Shown: in pieces, positions 1 through 6,996 of the stretch
How positions within the stretch are numbered: position 1 is the first letter of the stretch
Layout: each line of letters begins with the position of its first letter
NCBI GenBank assembly: GCA_943325655.2
Contig: CALPQG020000134.1
Coordinates: forward strand, 1 to 7,008
Source of the DNA: Bifidobacterium breve
Lineage (GTDB): Bacteria; Bacteroidota; Bacteroidia; Cytophagales; UBA9547
Direction: 5' to 3'
Length of the DNA: 7,008 nucleotides
Notes under the pieces: generated by a model
What the model was told of the DNA's origin: nothing
Database searches by the model: none
The model's input: the letters and a program-made list of their open reading frames with translations, nothing else
Made by a program: the position numbers and the translations under genes

Positions 1-2
1 GT

Positions 3-3000
3 TGTGAAACCAACACTGGCGATGGAGCAGGTATCTTAATTCAAGTGCCACATGAGTTTTTTGTGGATGAATGTTTAAAATTAGCTATCAAACTTCCTGC
101 TTTTGGTAAGTATGGCGTTGGTATGGTGTTCTTTCCTGCCGATGTCAAGCAGAAGGAGGAATGTAAAACCATTCTCAATAGAAATATTGAAAAGCTAGGC
201 TTCAAATTGCTAGGCTACAGGGTGGTGCCTACGGATGCTGCTCGCGCAGATATTGGCCCTTCTTCTTTAGCGGTGGAACCATCTGTGGAACAAGTATTTA
301 TTACCAGCAACGAAGAGCTTTCTTCGGAAGCTTTAGAAAGAAAACTGTATGTATTGAGAAATTATGCTACCAGGTTAATCAACGAATCGGTGAGTAACCT
401 TGGGGGTAATTTTTACTTTACTACTTTATCTTATAAAACAATCGTGTATAAAGGTCAATTGACTACTGGTCAGGTTCGCCCTTATTTCTCCGATTTACAC
501 CATGAAAACGTGGTTTCTGCGCTTGCCGTAGTACACTCTCGTTTTTCTACCAATACATTCCCTTCTTGGAAATTGGCGCAGCCCTTCCGTTACATTGCCC
601 ACAATGGTGAAATTAACACGGTGAAAGGAAATGTGAACTGGATCAAAGCCCAAGAAACCAATTTCATTTCTCAAAATTTTACCAAAGAAGAAATTGAAAT
701 GATATTGCCTGTGTGCGATATCCGTCAATCAGATTCTGCTAACCTCGACAACGTGGTTGAATTACTGACTTTAAGTGGTCGTTCTTTACCTCACGTGATG
801 ATGATGTTGGTGCCTGAAGCTTGGGATGGCAATGAGCAAATGACACAAGAGAAAAAAGACTTCTACGAATACCATGCTTCCCTTATGGAGCCTTGGGATG
901 GTCCTGCTTCGATCTCCTTTACGGATGGAAAAATTGTAGGTGCAACCTTGGATAGAAATGGTCTTCGTCCTTCTCGTTATATTGTAACCAACGATGACCG
1001 CATTATCATGTCTTCTGAGGCGGGTGTGGTAGATGTTGATCCAGCAACGATCGTTTTCAAAGGTCGTTTACAACCAGGTAAAATGTTTATTGCGGATATC
1101 GAACAAGGCCGTATCATTTCTGACGAAGAACTTAAAAACGATATCTGTACCAGACAACCTTATGGTGATTGGTTAAAGAAATATAAAATCAACATTGCGG
1201 ATTTACCTGAAGCTTCTGCCAATTACAAAGCGTTGGAAGATGATGTGTTGATAAAAAAACAAATGACTTTTGGTTATACTGCGGAAGACCTTAAAGTAAT
1301 TCTTGCCCCAATGGCAGAAGATGGCAAAGAGCCTATCGGATCGATGGGGATAGATACGCCTTTAGCGATTCTTTCTGACCAAAGTCAACATTTATCTTAT
1401 TACTTCAAACAGTTATTTGCCCAGGTTACCAATCCTCCAATTGACCCTATCCGTGAAAGAATGGTGATGTCATTGGTCTCTTATATTGGTGGCTCCCAAA
1501 ACTTATTAGAAGAAACGGCAGAACATTGCCATACCGTTGGTTTAAAACAACCGGTATTGTCAAATAAGGAGTTAGAAAAATTAAGGTATATCGATCACGC
1601 CAAATTCCAAACCAAAAAAATTCCGATGGTGTTCAAAGCCGACGGAAACAATGGTTCTTTGGAAAAAGCCTTGACCAAAATATGCCAATATGCCTCTGAT
1701 GCCATTGAAGACGGCTATGAGATTATCTTGTTGTCTGACAGAGAAATCAGCAGCGATCATGCCCCAATTCCTTCTTTGCTGGCTTGCTCAGCGGTACATC
1801 ATCATTTGATCCGTAAAGGATTACGTGGTCAGGTAGGTTTAATTGTGGAAGCGGGAGATGTTTGGGAAACCCATCACTTTGCTACTTTGATAGGTTTTGG
1901 AGCTTCGGCCATCAATCCTTATATGGCTTTCGAAACGATAGATGCCATGAAACGTCAAGGCTTAATCAAAGCTGATTTGACGATTGAAAAATTGCATTAC
2001 AACTACATCAAAGCAGTAGGTGAAGGCTTGTTAAAGATATTCTCTAAAATGGGAATTTGTACTTTACAGTCTTATACTGGTGCACAAATATTTGAAGCTT
2101 TAGGGATTCATACCTCAGTGATTGATAAATATTTCACAGGTACCATCTCTAGAATTGGTGGTTTAGATTTAGATGGCATTGCCAAAGAATCATTGTTGAG
2201 ACACCAAATCGCGTATCCAGATGTAGCATTGCCAAATCCTCGTTTGCAGGTAGGTGGTTTTTACCAATGGAAACGTAGAGGAGAGTTTCACTTATTCAAT
2301 CCCGATTCTATTCATTTGTTGCAACATTCTACCAGAACAGGTGATTATGCAACCTATAAAAAATATGCGAAGGTCATCAACGACCAAACGCGCAAAGCGG
2401 CTACCCTTAGAGGTTTATTGACTTTCAAAAAAGGAACACCTGTTCCGATTGAAGAAGTGGAGTCTATGGATGCCATCTTAAAAAGATTTGCTTCTGGTGC
2501 GATGTCATTCGGATCTATTTCTCACGAAGCTCACGCTACTTTAGCGATTGCCATGAACCGTATCGGTGCCAAAAGCAATACAGGAGAAGGTGGTGAAGAT
2601 GAAATGAGGTTTACACCTTTAGAAAACGGTGACTCTATGCGTTCTGCCATTAAGCAGGTAGCATCAGGTCGTTTTGGGGTAACCATCAACTATTTAACCA
2701 ATGCCGATGAGTTGCAAATCAAAATGGCGCAAGGCGCGAAACCTGGTGAAGGTGGACAATTGCCTGGTCACAAAGTAGATGACTGGATTGGTCGTGTGCG
2801 TCACTCTACGCCTGGCGTAGGTTTGATTTCGCCTCCTCCTCACCATGATATCTATTCTATTGAAGATTTAGCGCAACTTATCTCGGATTTGAAAAATGCT
2901 AACCGTGCTGCTAGAATCAATGTTAAATTGGTTTCTGAAGCGGGTGTTGGTACTATCGCTGCCGGTGTTGCCAAAGCAAAAGCGGATGTCGTGTTAATTG

Positions 3001-4379
3001 CTGGTCACGATGGAGGAACAGGGGCTTCACCTTTGTCTTCTATCCGTCACGCAGGTTTACCTTGGGAACTTGGTTTATCAGAAGCACATCAAACTTTAGT
3101 AAAAAATAAATTAAGAAGCCGTATTGTTGTTCAAACAGATGGTCAACTTAAAACAGGACGTGACATTGCCATCGCTACGTTATTGGGAGCGGAAGAATGG
3201 GGGGTTGCCACTACTGCTTTGGTAGTAGAAGGGTGTATCATGATGCGTAAATGTCACTTAAATACTTGTCCGGTGGGTATCGCTACCCAAGACGAAGAGT
3301 TAAGAAAACGTTTTACGGGTAATGCTGATCACATTGTAAATTTCTTCCATTTCTTAGCTACTGAATTAAGAGAAGTAATGGCTGAATTGGGTTTCAGAAC
3401 CATTAATGAAATGGTAGGTAGAACGGATTTATTAGAAGTTCGTCCTGAAATCGAAAACTGGAAATACAAACACCTTGATTTAAGTAAATTACTTTACAAA
3501 GAAGAAGCAGGTCCTGAAGTTGGTTTATACCACCAAGAAGCACAAGACCATGGTTTGGAAGGTGTATTAGACTTTACCTTAATTGAAGTGGCCAAAGCTG
3601 CTTTAGAGCAAAAAACTAAAGTAAGTGGTGCTTACCCAATTTGTAACTTAGACAGAACTACAGGTACCATTCTTTCTAACGAAATAGCCAAACGCTATGG
3701 CGCGGCGGGTTTACCTGCCGATACCATTCACTTTACATTCAAAGGAACGGCAGGACAATCATTTGGTGCTTTCGGTGCACAAGGCATTAAGCTTGAAATC
3801 GAAGGAGAAGCCAATGATTACTTCGGAAAAGGACTTTCTGGTGCTACCTTAATTGTATATCCTGATAAAGCGTCAACCTTCAAAGCCAACGAAAATATCA
3901 TTATCGGAAACGTAGCCTTCTATGGTGCCACTTCTGGTGAAGCGTATATTCGTGGTATTGCTGGCGAACGTTATTCGGTACGTAACTCTGGTGCTAAAAC
4001 CGTAGTGGAAGGCGTTGGCGATCACGGATGTGAATACATGACTGGCGGATTAGCGGTGATTCTTGGTGACACAGGACGCAACTTTGCTGCCGGTATGAGT
4101 GGTGGTGTGGCGTACGTATACGATCCAAATACATTGTTTGCTGCAAAATGCAACATGGAGATGGTGGACTTAGAAACACTTGATGAGGAAGACAAAGTCG
4201 AATTAAAAACGATGCTTCAAAATCACTTGAACTATACGAAATCTGACGTAGCAGATTCCATTTTGAACAACTTTGAAGGAGCACTTAAAAACTTCATCAA
4301 AGTAATGCCACGCGATTACAAAGCAGTTTTATTAAAGAAAAAACAACAAAATAAGAAGGAGGCTTTACTGAATGGGTAA
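3..4379 (+). CDS. gltB: Glutamate synthase (GOGAT) large (alpha) subunit, 5' partial
   Basis: This is the large subunit of glutamate synthase, which hydrolyses glutamine and passes the ammonia to 2-oxoglutarate to form glutamate in the cytoplasm. The frame is open through the left edge. The codons before GTG 45 read CETNTGDGAGILIQ, a conserved GltB segment, so 45 is not the start; the true start and the N-terminal catalytic Cys lie upstream, probably some tens of residues away. Counting residues from codon 45, I see the class II amidotransferase domain to about 370 (HSRFSTNTFPSW at 164-175, HNGEINT at 186-192), then the central domain (about 410-710). The FMN-binding synthase domain covers about 790-1170, with ASGAMSFGSISHEAH at 816 and AGHDGGTGASPLSSIRHAG at 986. 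The 3Fe-4S ligands are C1064, C1070 and C1075 (CxxxxxCHLNTC). A Gly-rich GXGXG C-terminal domain covers about 1200-1400. No frameshift or lost motif was seen. Its last 8 nt overlap gltD. Confidence 0.97.
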   Translation, partial: CETNTGDGAGILIQVPHEFFVDECLKLAIKLPAFGKYGVGMVFFPADVKQKEECKTILNRNIEKLGFKLLGYRVVPTDAARADIGPSSLAVEPSVEQVFITSNEELSSEALERKLYVLRNYATRLINESVSNLGGNFYFTTLSYKTIVYKGQLTTGQVRPYFSDLHHENVVSALAVVHSRFSTNTFPSWKLAQPFRYIAHNGEINTVKGNVNWIKAQETNFISQNFTKEEIEMILPVCDIRQSDSANLDNVVELLTLSGRSLPHVMMMLVPEAWDGNEQMTQEKKDFYEYHASLMEPWDGPASISFTDGKIVGATLDRNGLRPSRYIVTNDDRIIMSSEAGVVDVDPATIVFKGRLQPGKMFIADIEQGRIISDEELKNDICTRQPYGDWLKKYKINIADLPEASANYKALEDDVLIKKQMTFGYTAEDLKVILAPMAEDGKEPIGSMGIDTPLAILSDQSQHLSYYFKQLFAQVTNPPIDPIRERMVMSLVSYIGGSQNLLEETAEHCHTVGLKQPVLSNKELEKLRYIDHAKFQTKKIPMVFKADGNNGSLEKALTKICQYASDAIEDGYEIILLSDREISSDHAPIPSLLACSAVHHHLIRKGLRGQVGLIVEAGDVWETHHFATLIGFGASAINPYMAFETIDAMKRQGLIKADLTIEKLHYNYIKAVGEGLLKIFSKMGICTLQSYTGAQIFEALGIHTSVIDKYFTGTISRIGGLDLDGIAKESLLRHQIAYPDVALPNPRLQVGGFYQWKRRGEFHLFNPDSIHLLQHSTRTGDYATYKKYAKVINDQTRKAATLRGLLTFKKGTPVPIEEVESMDAILKRFASGAMSFGSISHEAHATLAIAMNRIGAKSNTGEGGEDEMRFTPLENGDSMRSAIKQVASGRFGVTINYLTNADELQIKMAQGAKPGEGGQLPGHKVDDWIGRVRHSTPGVGLISPPPHHDIYSIEDLAQLISDLKNANRAARINVKLVSEAGVGTIAAGVAKAKADVVLIAGHDGGTGASPLSSIRHAGLPWELGLSEAHQTLVKNKLRSRIVVQTDGQLKTGRDIAIATLLGAEEWGVATTALVVEGCIMMRKCHLNTCPVGIATQDEELRKRFTGNADHIVNFFHFLATELREVMAELGFRTINEMVGRTDLLEVRPEIENWKYKHLDLSKLLYKEEAGPEVGLYHQEAQDHGLEGVLDFTLIEVAKAALEQKTKVSGAYPICNLDRTTGTILSNEIAKRYGAAGLPADTIHFTFKGTAGQSFGAFGAQGIKLEIEGEANDYFGKGLSGATLIVYPDKASTFKANENIIIGNVAFYGATSGEAYIRGIAGERYSVRNSGAKTVVEGVGDHGCEYMTGGLAVILGDTGRNFAAGMSGGVAYVYDPNTLFAAKCNMEMVDLETLDEEDKVELKTMLQNHLNYTKSDVADSILNNFEGALKNFIKVMPRDYKAVLLKKKQQNKKEALLNG
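4354..4362 (+). promoter_or_regulatory. Strong Shine-Dalgarno site for gltD inside the end of gltB
   Basis: AGAAGGAGG lies within the last codons of gltB, with 9 nt between it and the ATG at 4372. It fixes the gltD start and suggests that gltD can recruit ribosomes itself as well as by coupling to gltB. It stands out because the two small genes downstream have no such site. Confidence 0.75.
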
Positions 4380-5874
4380 ACCAACAGGATTCAAAGAATT
4401 TACCAGGGAATTGCCTGGTAAAAGAGATCCCAAAACTCGTGTTAATGATTATAAAGAACTTTATGTAGAGTTCTCTGAAGAAAAAGTAACCCAACAAGCT
4501 GCGCGTTGCATGGACTGTGGAGTACCTTTTTGCCACAATGGTTGTCCATTGGGTAATATTATTCCAGAATTTAACGATGCGGTGTACCAACAAGATTGGA
4601 CACAAGCGTACGAAATTTTGTCTTCGACCAATAACTTCCCTGAATTTACGGGAAGAATTTGTCCGGCACCTTGTGAATCAGCTTGTGTATTAGGCATTAA
4701 CCAACCTGCTGTAGCCATTGAAGAGATAGAAAAAAATATCGCGGAACATGCTTACAACAATGGTTTGGTGAAACCACGTACCAACATTGATCGCACAGGT
4801 AAAAAAGTGGCCGTGATTGGTGCTGGCCCTGCGGGATTAGCGACTGCCGATCAATTGAATAAAGCAGGCCATACGGTTACTTTATTTGAAAGAGCAGATG
4901 CCCTAGGAGGTTTATTGCGTTATGGTATTCCTGATTTCAAAATGGAAAAATGGGTCATCGACAGAAGAACCCAAATCATGGCGGAAGAAGGAATCGTGTT
5001 TAAAACCAATGCACACATTGGGGTAAATGTAAACGTAAGTGATTTACAACGCGATTTTGATGCCATTGTCATGACTGGTGGAAGTACGGTACCAAGAGAT
5101 TTAAATATCCCTGGCCGTGACTTGAAAGGGGTACATTTTGCGATGGAATTCCTGAGCCAACAAAACAAAAGAATTGCTGACTTACCTGTGGCGCTAGACC
5201 ATACTGGCACTGCTTATACCCATGGCGAGTTATTGGCGACCGGTAAAAATGTATTTGTGATTGGTGGTGGTGATACTGGCGCAGATTGCGTGGGTACTTC
5301 TAACCGTCAAAAAGCAAAATCTATTACACAAATAGAAATTACCATGAAACCTCCTACAGATAGAAGTCCTTCGACACCATGGCCAAACTGGCCGATGATG
5401 TTGCGTACGTCTACCTCACATGATGAAGGTTGTGAACGCCAATGGGCCATCAACACCAAAGCATTTGTAGGCGATGAAAATGGTAACCTTACAGGATTGA
5501 AAATTGTAGATGTTGTATTTGAAGCACCAAGTGCTCCAGGACAATTCCCTAAAATGAATGAAGTGGCAGGTACTGAAAGAATAGTACCCTGCGAACTGGC
5601 TTTATTGGCGGCAGGTTTTTTACACCCACAACCAAAAGGCATGCTCCAAGAATTTGGTGTAGCGCTTGACGAAAGAGGCAATGTAAAAGCCAACAACTAC
5701 CAAACTTCTGTGCCTAAAGTATTTGCTGCCGGTGACATGAGAAGAGGACAATCTTTGGTAGTTTGGGCCATCTCAGAAGGAAGAGAAGCTGCCAGAGCAG
5801 TAGACATTTTCTTGATGGGAAGTTCTAAACTAGAAGCCAAAGACCAATCTTTGGTAGATGTGATGAATGCTTAA
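4372..5874 (+). CDS. gltD: Glutamate synthase (GOGAT) small (beta) subunit
   Basis: This 500-aa subunit oxidises NAD(P)H through FAD and sends electrons through Fe-S clusters to the FMN of GltB. The N-terminal part has the cysteine pattern of the Fe-S ferredoxin-like domain: C46, C49, C54, C58, then C97, C101, C105 (CPAPCESAC). The first dinucleotide fold (FAD) is VAVIGAGPAGLATA at 146-159. The second (NAD(P)H) is VFVIGGGDTGADC at 304-316. AAGDMRRGQS at 462-471 is the C-terminal FAD-contact motif. The GGGDTGADCVGTSNRQ stretch and the TPWPNWP segment near 345 resemble, from memory, the GltD form of Gram-positive bacteria and eukaryotic NADH-GOGAT more than the E. coli form, so NADH versus NADPH use is open. 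The ATG at 4372 is supported by the strong Shine-Dalgarno site and by conservation from residue 1. It overlaps gltB by 8 nt, as expected for a subunit pair made in fixed ratio. A terminator follows 22 nt after the stop. Confidence 0.97.
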   Translation: MGKPTGFKEFTRELPGKRDPKTRVNDYKELYVEFSEEKVTQQAARCMDCGVPFCHNGCPLGNIIPEFNDAVYQQDWTQAYEILSSTNNFPEFTGRICPAPCESACVLGINQPAVAIEEIEKNIAEHAYNNGLVKPRTNIDRTGKKVAVIGAGPAGLATADQLNKAGHTVTLFERADALGGLLRYGIPDFKMEKWVIDRRTQIMAEEGIVFKTNAHIGVNVNVSDLQRDFDAIVMTGGSTVPRDLNIPGRDLKGVHFAMEFLSQQNKRIADLPVALDHTGTAYTHGELLATGKNVFVIGGGDTGADCVGTSNRQKAKSITQIEITMKPPTDRSPSTPWPNWPMMLRTSTSHDEGCERQWAINTKAFVGDENGNLTGLKIVDVVFEAPSAPGQFPKMNEVAGTERIVPCELALLAAGFLHPQPKGMLQEFGVALDERGNVKANNYQTSVPKVFAAGDMRRGQSLVVWAISEGREAARAVDIFLMGSSKLEAKDQSLVDVMNA

Positions 5875-5896
5875 GCATATTTGATATATTAATTTG

Positions 5897-5928
5897 AAAA
5901 AAGACCGTTTTGTAGACGGTCTTTTTTT
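5897..5928 (+). terminator. Intrinsic terminator of the gltBD operon
   Basis: A 12-bp perfect stem (5897-5908 paired with 5916-5927, core AGACCGT/ACGGTCT) with a 7-nt loop (TTTGTAG) is followed at once by a run of seven T (5922-5928). The left arm begins with six A, so the hairpin also has a U-run on the opposite strand and could stop transcription from either side. It separates gltBD from the accessory block downstream. Confidence 0.92.
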
Positions 5929-5985
5929 GTGGGTGTATATTCGAGTTTTATACTTAATTTTGAATAAACTTGCGTATATATGCTA

Positions 5986-6003
5986 GTTACACGCCAATTT
6001 AAT
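5986..6003. repeat. Left copy of an 18-bp inverted repeat flanking the toxin-antitoxin pair
   Basis: GTTACACGCC followed by AATTTAAT is matched in reverse complement by 6717-6734 (GTTACACGCC then GATTTATT), 16 of 18 bases, the first 10 perfect. Matching stops abruptly at the G of GTTACAC, which marks a sharp element boundary. GTTACAC is close to, but not a strict match for, the GTTRRRY integron recombination box. Confidence 0.75.
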
Positions 6004-6015
6004 GAGCAGTAAACT

Positions 6016-6023
6016 TATATTTG
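6016..6023 (+). promoter_or_regulatory. Candidate Bacteroidota-type -7 promoter element
   Basis: TATATTTG matches the Bacteroidota -7 consensus TAnnTTTG and lies 45 nt before the antitoxin-like start, within the cassette. No convincing TTTG -33 partner is present about 19-21 nt upstream, only AT-rich sequence. In this AT-rich spacer a chance match is quite possible. If real, the pair carries its own promoter. Confidence 0.3.
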
Positions 6024-6068
6024 GGCAGACGAGTAAAATTCCTTATTTTTATATAAAATTTAATCGTC

Positions 6069-6272
6069 ATGGTAATTCAAAGGACTGACTCGGAAATTAT
6101 TATTAGGCTTCCATCGTATGTAGACACGAATGGACTTCAAAGCCTTGTTGACTATTTGACTTATAAAGAAGCTACCGACAAATCTAAAGCAAAACAATCT
6201 GACGTCGACAAATTAGCGAAAGACGTAAATAAAGGTTGGTGGTCAGAAAACAGAAGCAAATTCATTAAATGA
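6069..6272 (+). CDS. Small antitoxin-like protein paired with PIN toxin
   Basis: This is a 67-aa charged, cytoplasmic protein with no signal peptide or membrane segment. Residues 1-15 read as a beta strand ending in EIIIRLP. A predicted helix follows (LQSLVDYLTYKEAT, 23-36), then a Lys/Asp-rich segment and a conserved-looking end, KGWWSENRSKF (55-65). From memory, small proteins with this WW-x-x-N-x-x-x-F tail occur as hypothetical proteins beside PIN or other toxin genes in Bacteroidota; I could not search for this. The size, its position as first gene, and the 4-nt ATGA overlap with the PIN gene suggest an antitoxin: the N-terminal part may bind DNA or dimerise, and the C-terminal tail may block the toxin. 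This is inference, and no known antitoxin fold is recognisable. There is no Shine-Dalgarno site; the start is preceded by AT-rich sequence, as is common in Bacteroidota. Confidence 0.72.
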   Translation: MVIQRTDSEIIIRLPSYVDTNGLQSLVDYLTYKEATDKSKAKQSDVDKLAKDVNKGWWSENRSKFIK

Positions 6273-6721
6273 TAGTTATTATTGACACTAATATCATTTT
6301 TAGCACTTTATTAAACTCTAATAGTGCAGTTGGAAACTTATTATTTAATTCAGACAGATGTTTCGAATTTTATAGCTGTAGTTATATGCGTTTTGAAATT
6401 GATAAGCATTGGGAGAAAATCAAGAAAATTTCAAAACTTAGTGACGAACAATTACAAATCTCTAAACAACAAGTTTTTTCAAAACTCAAATTTATAGACG
6501 AAGCTATAATTCCCGAAAGCGTTTGGCTTAAATCAGAAAAGACTGTTAGAAATATTGATCCAGACGACATTGCTTTCGTTGCTTTGACAACTTTCTTGAA
6601 AGGCACTTTATGGACAGGAGACAAAGTTTTATATAAAGGACTTACAGAAAGTAAATTCAGAAAAGTAATTAATACTCAAGAACTACTAGAAAAACGAGAG
6701 AGGAAATCGAAGAAGAAATAA
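6269..6721 (+). CDS. PIN-domain protein, probable toxin ribonuclease
   Basis: This 150-aa protein starts with the PIN hallmark MIVIIDTNIIFSTLL. The acidic residues expected to hold the metal ion are present: D6 in IDTN, E43 in RFEIDKHWEKI, D99/D100 in NIDPDDIAFVAL, and D118 in LWTGDKVL. PIN proteins are Mg/Mn-dependent RNases; in toxin-antitoxin modules (VapC and relatives) they cut tRNA, rRNA or mRNA and stop growth. The DTNIIFS...LLF...TGDK pattern resembles the PIN_2 type more than classical short VapC, from memory. The C-terminus is very basic (EKRERKSKKK), possibly for RNA contact. Translation is probably coupled to the upstream gene through ATGA, with no Shine-Dalgarno site, so the toxin depends on prior antitoxin synthesis. 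The stop codon falls inside the right inverted repeat, 6 nt before the GTGTAAC box, leaving almost no spare sequence. The PIN fold is fairly certain; the toxin role and target are inferred. Confidence 0.85.
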   Translation: MIVIIDTNIIFSTLLNSNSAVGNLLFNSDRCFEFYSCSYMRFEIDKHWEKIKKISKLSDEQLQISKQQVFSKLKFIDEAIIPESVWLKSEKTVRNIDPDDIAFVALTTFLKGTLWTGDKVLYKGLTESKFRKVINTQELLEKRERKSKKK

Positions 6722-6734
6722 ATCGGCGTGTAAC
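6717..6734. repeat. Right copy of the 18-bp inverted repeat flanking the toxin-antitoxin pair
   Basis: This is the reverse complement of 5986-6003 at 16 of 18 positions, with GGCGTGTAAC (6725-6734) a perfect 10-base match. It includes the PIN gene stop codon, and matching ends exactly at the C of GTGTAAC, where the putative attC palindrome continues. Confidence 0.75.
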
Positions 6735-6855
6735 ACTGTGCTTAAGCATTCTGCCCTTTTCGCTTCGGTGGACGCTTCGACGCTTTGATTTCGAAGTTAA
6801 TCCTTTATATTTACTTTGGTGGTGGGCAGCTTGCTCAAGAACCGCAACGTTATGC
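6728..6855 (+). other. Putative attC-like recombination site (imperfect palindrome)
   Basis: The outer boxes are GTGTAAC (6728-6734) and GTTATGC (6849-6855). Inside them the arms 6741-6756 (CTTAAGCATTCTGCCC) and 6824-6839 (GGGCAGCTTGCTCAAG) pair at 13 of 16 positions, enclosing a 67-nt region with a smaller stem, CTTCGA/TCGAAG (6775-6780 with 6791-6796). The total of 128 bp fits the known attC range. Departures from the family: neither box strictly fits RYYYAAC/GTTRRRY, and the box-to-arm spacers are 6 and 9 nt rather than nearly equal. It could instead be a palindromic repeat related to the cluster downstream, with which it shares GCTCAAGA and CGCTTCG words. Confidence 0.42.
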
Positions 6856-6881
6856 AAAAAAAATACTAGAAAAACACCTCT

Positions 6882-6920
6882 CCGGTGCAAGTCTTGAGCT
6901 TTTGCAAAGACTTGCACCGG
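6882..6920. repeat. Perfect 14-bp hairpin repeat
   Basis: CCGGTGCAAGTCTT (6882-6895) and AAGACTTGCACCGG (6907-6920) pair perfectly around an 11-nt loop (GAGCTTTTGCA). No T-run follows on the plus strand, so it is not a standard terminator for the PIN gene. On the minus strand a T-rich stretch comes only several bases later. It looks like a REP-type palindrome. Confidence 0.85.
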
Positions 6921-6996
6921 TACAGCTCAGTGCAAGTCTGAAGACTTAAATCATTCCCGCTTCGCTCAAGACTTGATCCAGCGAAGCATAGACTTG
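6888..6996. repeat. Cluster of CAAGTCT/AGACTTG repeats, REP/BIME-like
   Basis: The 7-mer CAAGTCT or its complement AGACTTG occurs five times in 109 bases (6888-6894, 6908-6914, 6933-6939, 6969-6975, 6990-6996), plus a six-base copy AGACTT at 6942-6947. The longer CAAGTCTTGAGC (6888-6899) is repeated in perfect reverse complement at 6964-6975. The alternating orientation is that of bacterial interspersed mosaic elements built from REP palindromes. No REP-associated (RAYT) transposase is in view, and the cluster may continue past the right edge. Confidence 0.7.
6959..6987. repeat. 8-bp hairpin within the repeat cluster
   Basis: GCTTCGCT (6959-6966) pairs perfectly with AGCGAAGC (6980-6987) around a 13-nt loop that itself contains a CAAGACTTG core. 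A competing pairing is GCTCAAG (6964-6970) with CTTGAGC (6993-6999), so the segment can fold in two mutually exclusive ways. Confidence 0.7.

Larger units (their letters stand above)
5987..6849 (+). mobile_element. Putative integron-type gene cassette carrying a toxin-antitoxin pair
   Basis: The block from T5987 to G6849 (863 bp) has the layout of a gene cassette. It starts in a G|TTACAC box, holds two tightly packed genes on the plus strand, and ends in a long imperfect palindrome opening with GTGTAAC and closing at G|TTATGC. In integron cassettes the first bases (TTRRRY) complement the start of the cassette's own attC; here 10 bases match perfectly. The gene pair is visibly AT-richer than gltBD: 6241-6300 is 25% GC by count, against 43% in 5041-5100 and 53% in 3001-3060. 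No integrase or second cassette is in view, so this would be a lone cassette. The alternative is a non-autonomous element with inverted repeats, but no target-site duplication is seen. Confidence 0.42.

Noticed and set aside
45..47. GTG at 45 as the start of gltB
   Set aside because: The frame stays open to the window edge and the upstream codons encode the conserved CETNTGDGAGILIQ segment of GltB, so 45 is an internal Val codon.
495..728. Minus-strand reading frames inside gltB and gltD (also 3994-4284, 4297-4605, 4461-4718, 4920-5210, 5307-5696) and inside the PIN gene (6382-6624)
   Set aside because: All lie antisense to well-conserved genes, and none shows a protein motif of its own.
5986..6734. 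Classical insertion element bounded by the 18-bp inverted repeats
   Set aside because: There is no transposase gene, and the flanks (GCTA on the left, ACTG on the right) show no target-site duplication. The palindrome also continues beyond the right repeat, which fits a cassette better.
6684..6875. 12-base direct repeat TACTAGAAAAAC (6684-6695 and 6864-6875)
   Set aside because: It is short and A-rich, one copy lies in PIN coding sequence, and the ends do not coincide with the inverted repeats or box sites; chance is the simplest explanation.
6669..6917. Minus-strand reading frame of 82 codons over the PIN gene end, palindrome and hairpin
   Set aside because: It overlaps the PIN gene and structured repeats, its composition is low-complexity and basic, and it has no recognisable motif.
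6882..6928. Terminator for the PIN gene at the 14-bp hairpin
   Set aside because: No T-run follows the right arm on the plus strand, and it lies about 160 nt after the stop codon.
6888..6996. CRISPR-like array
   Set aside because: The repeats are only 7-12 bases, alternate in orientation and have irregular spacing; no cas genes are visible.
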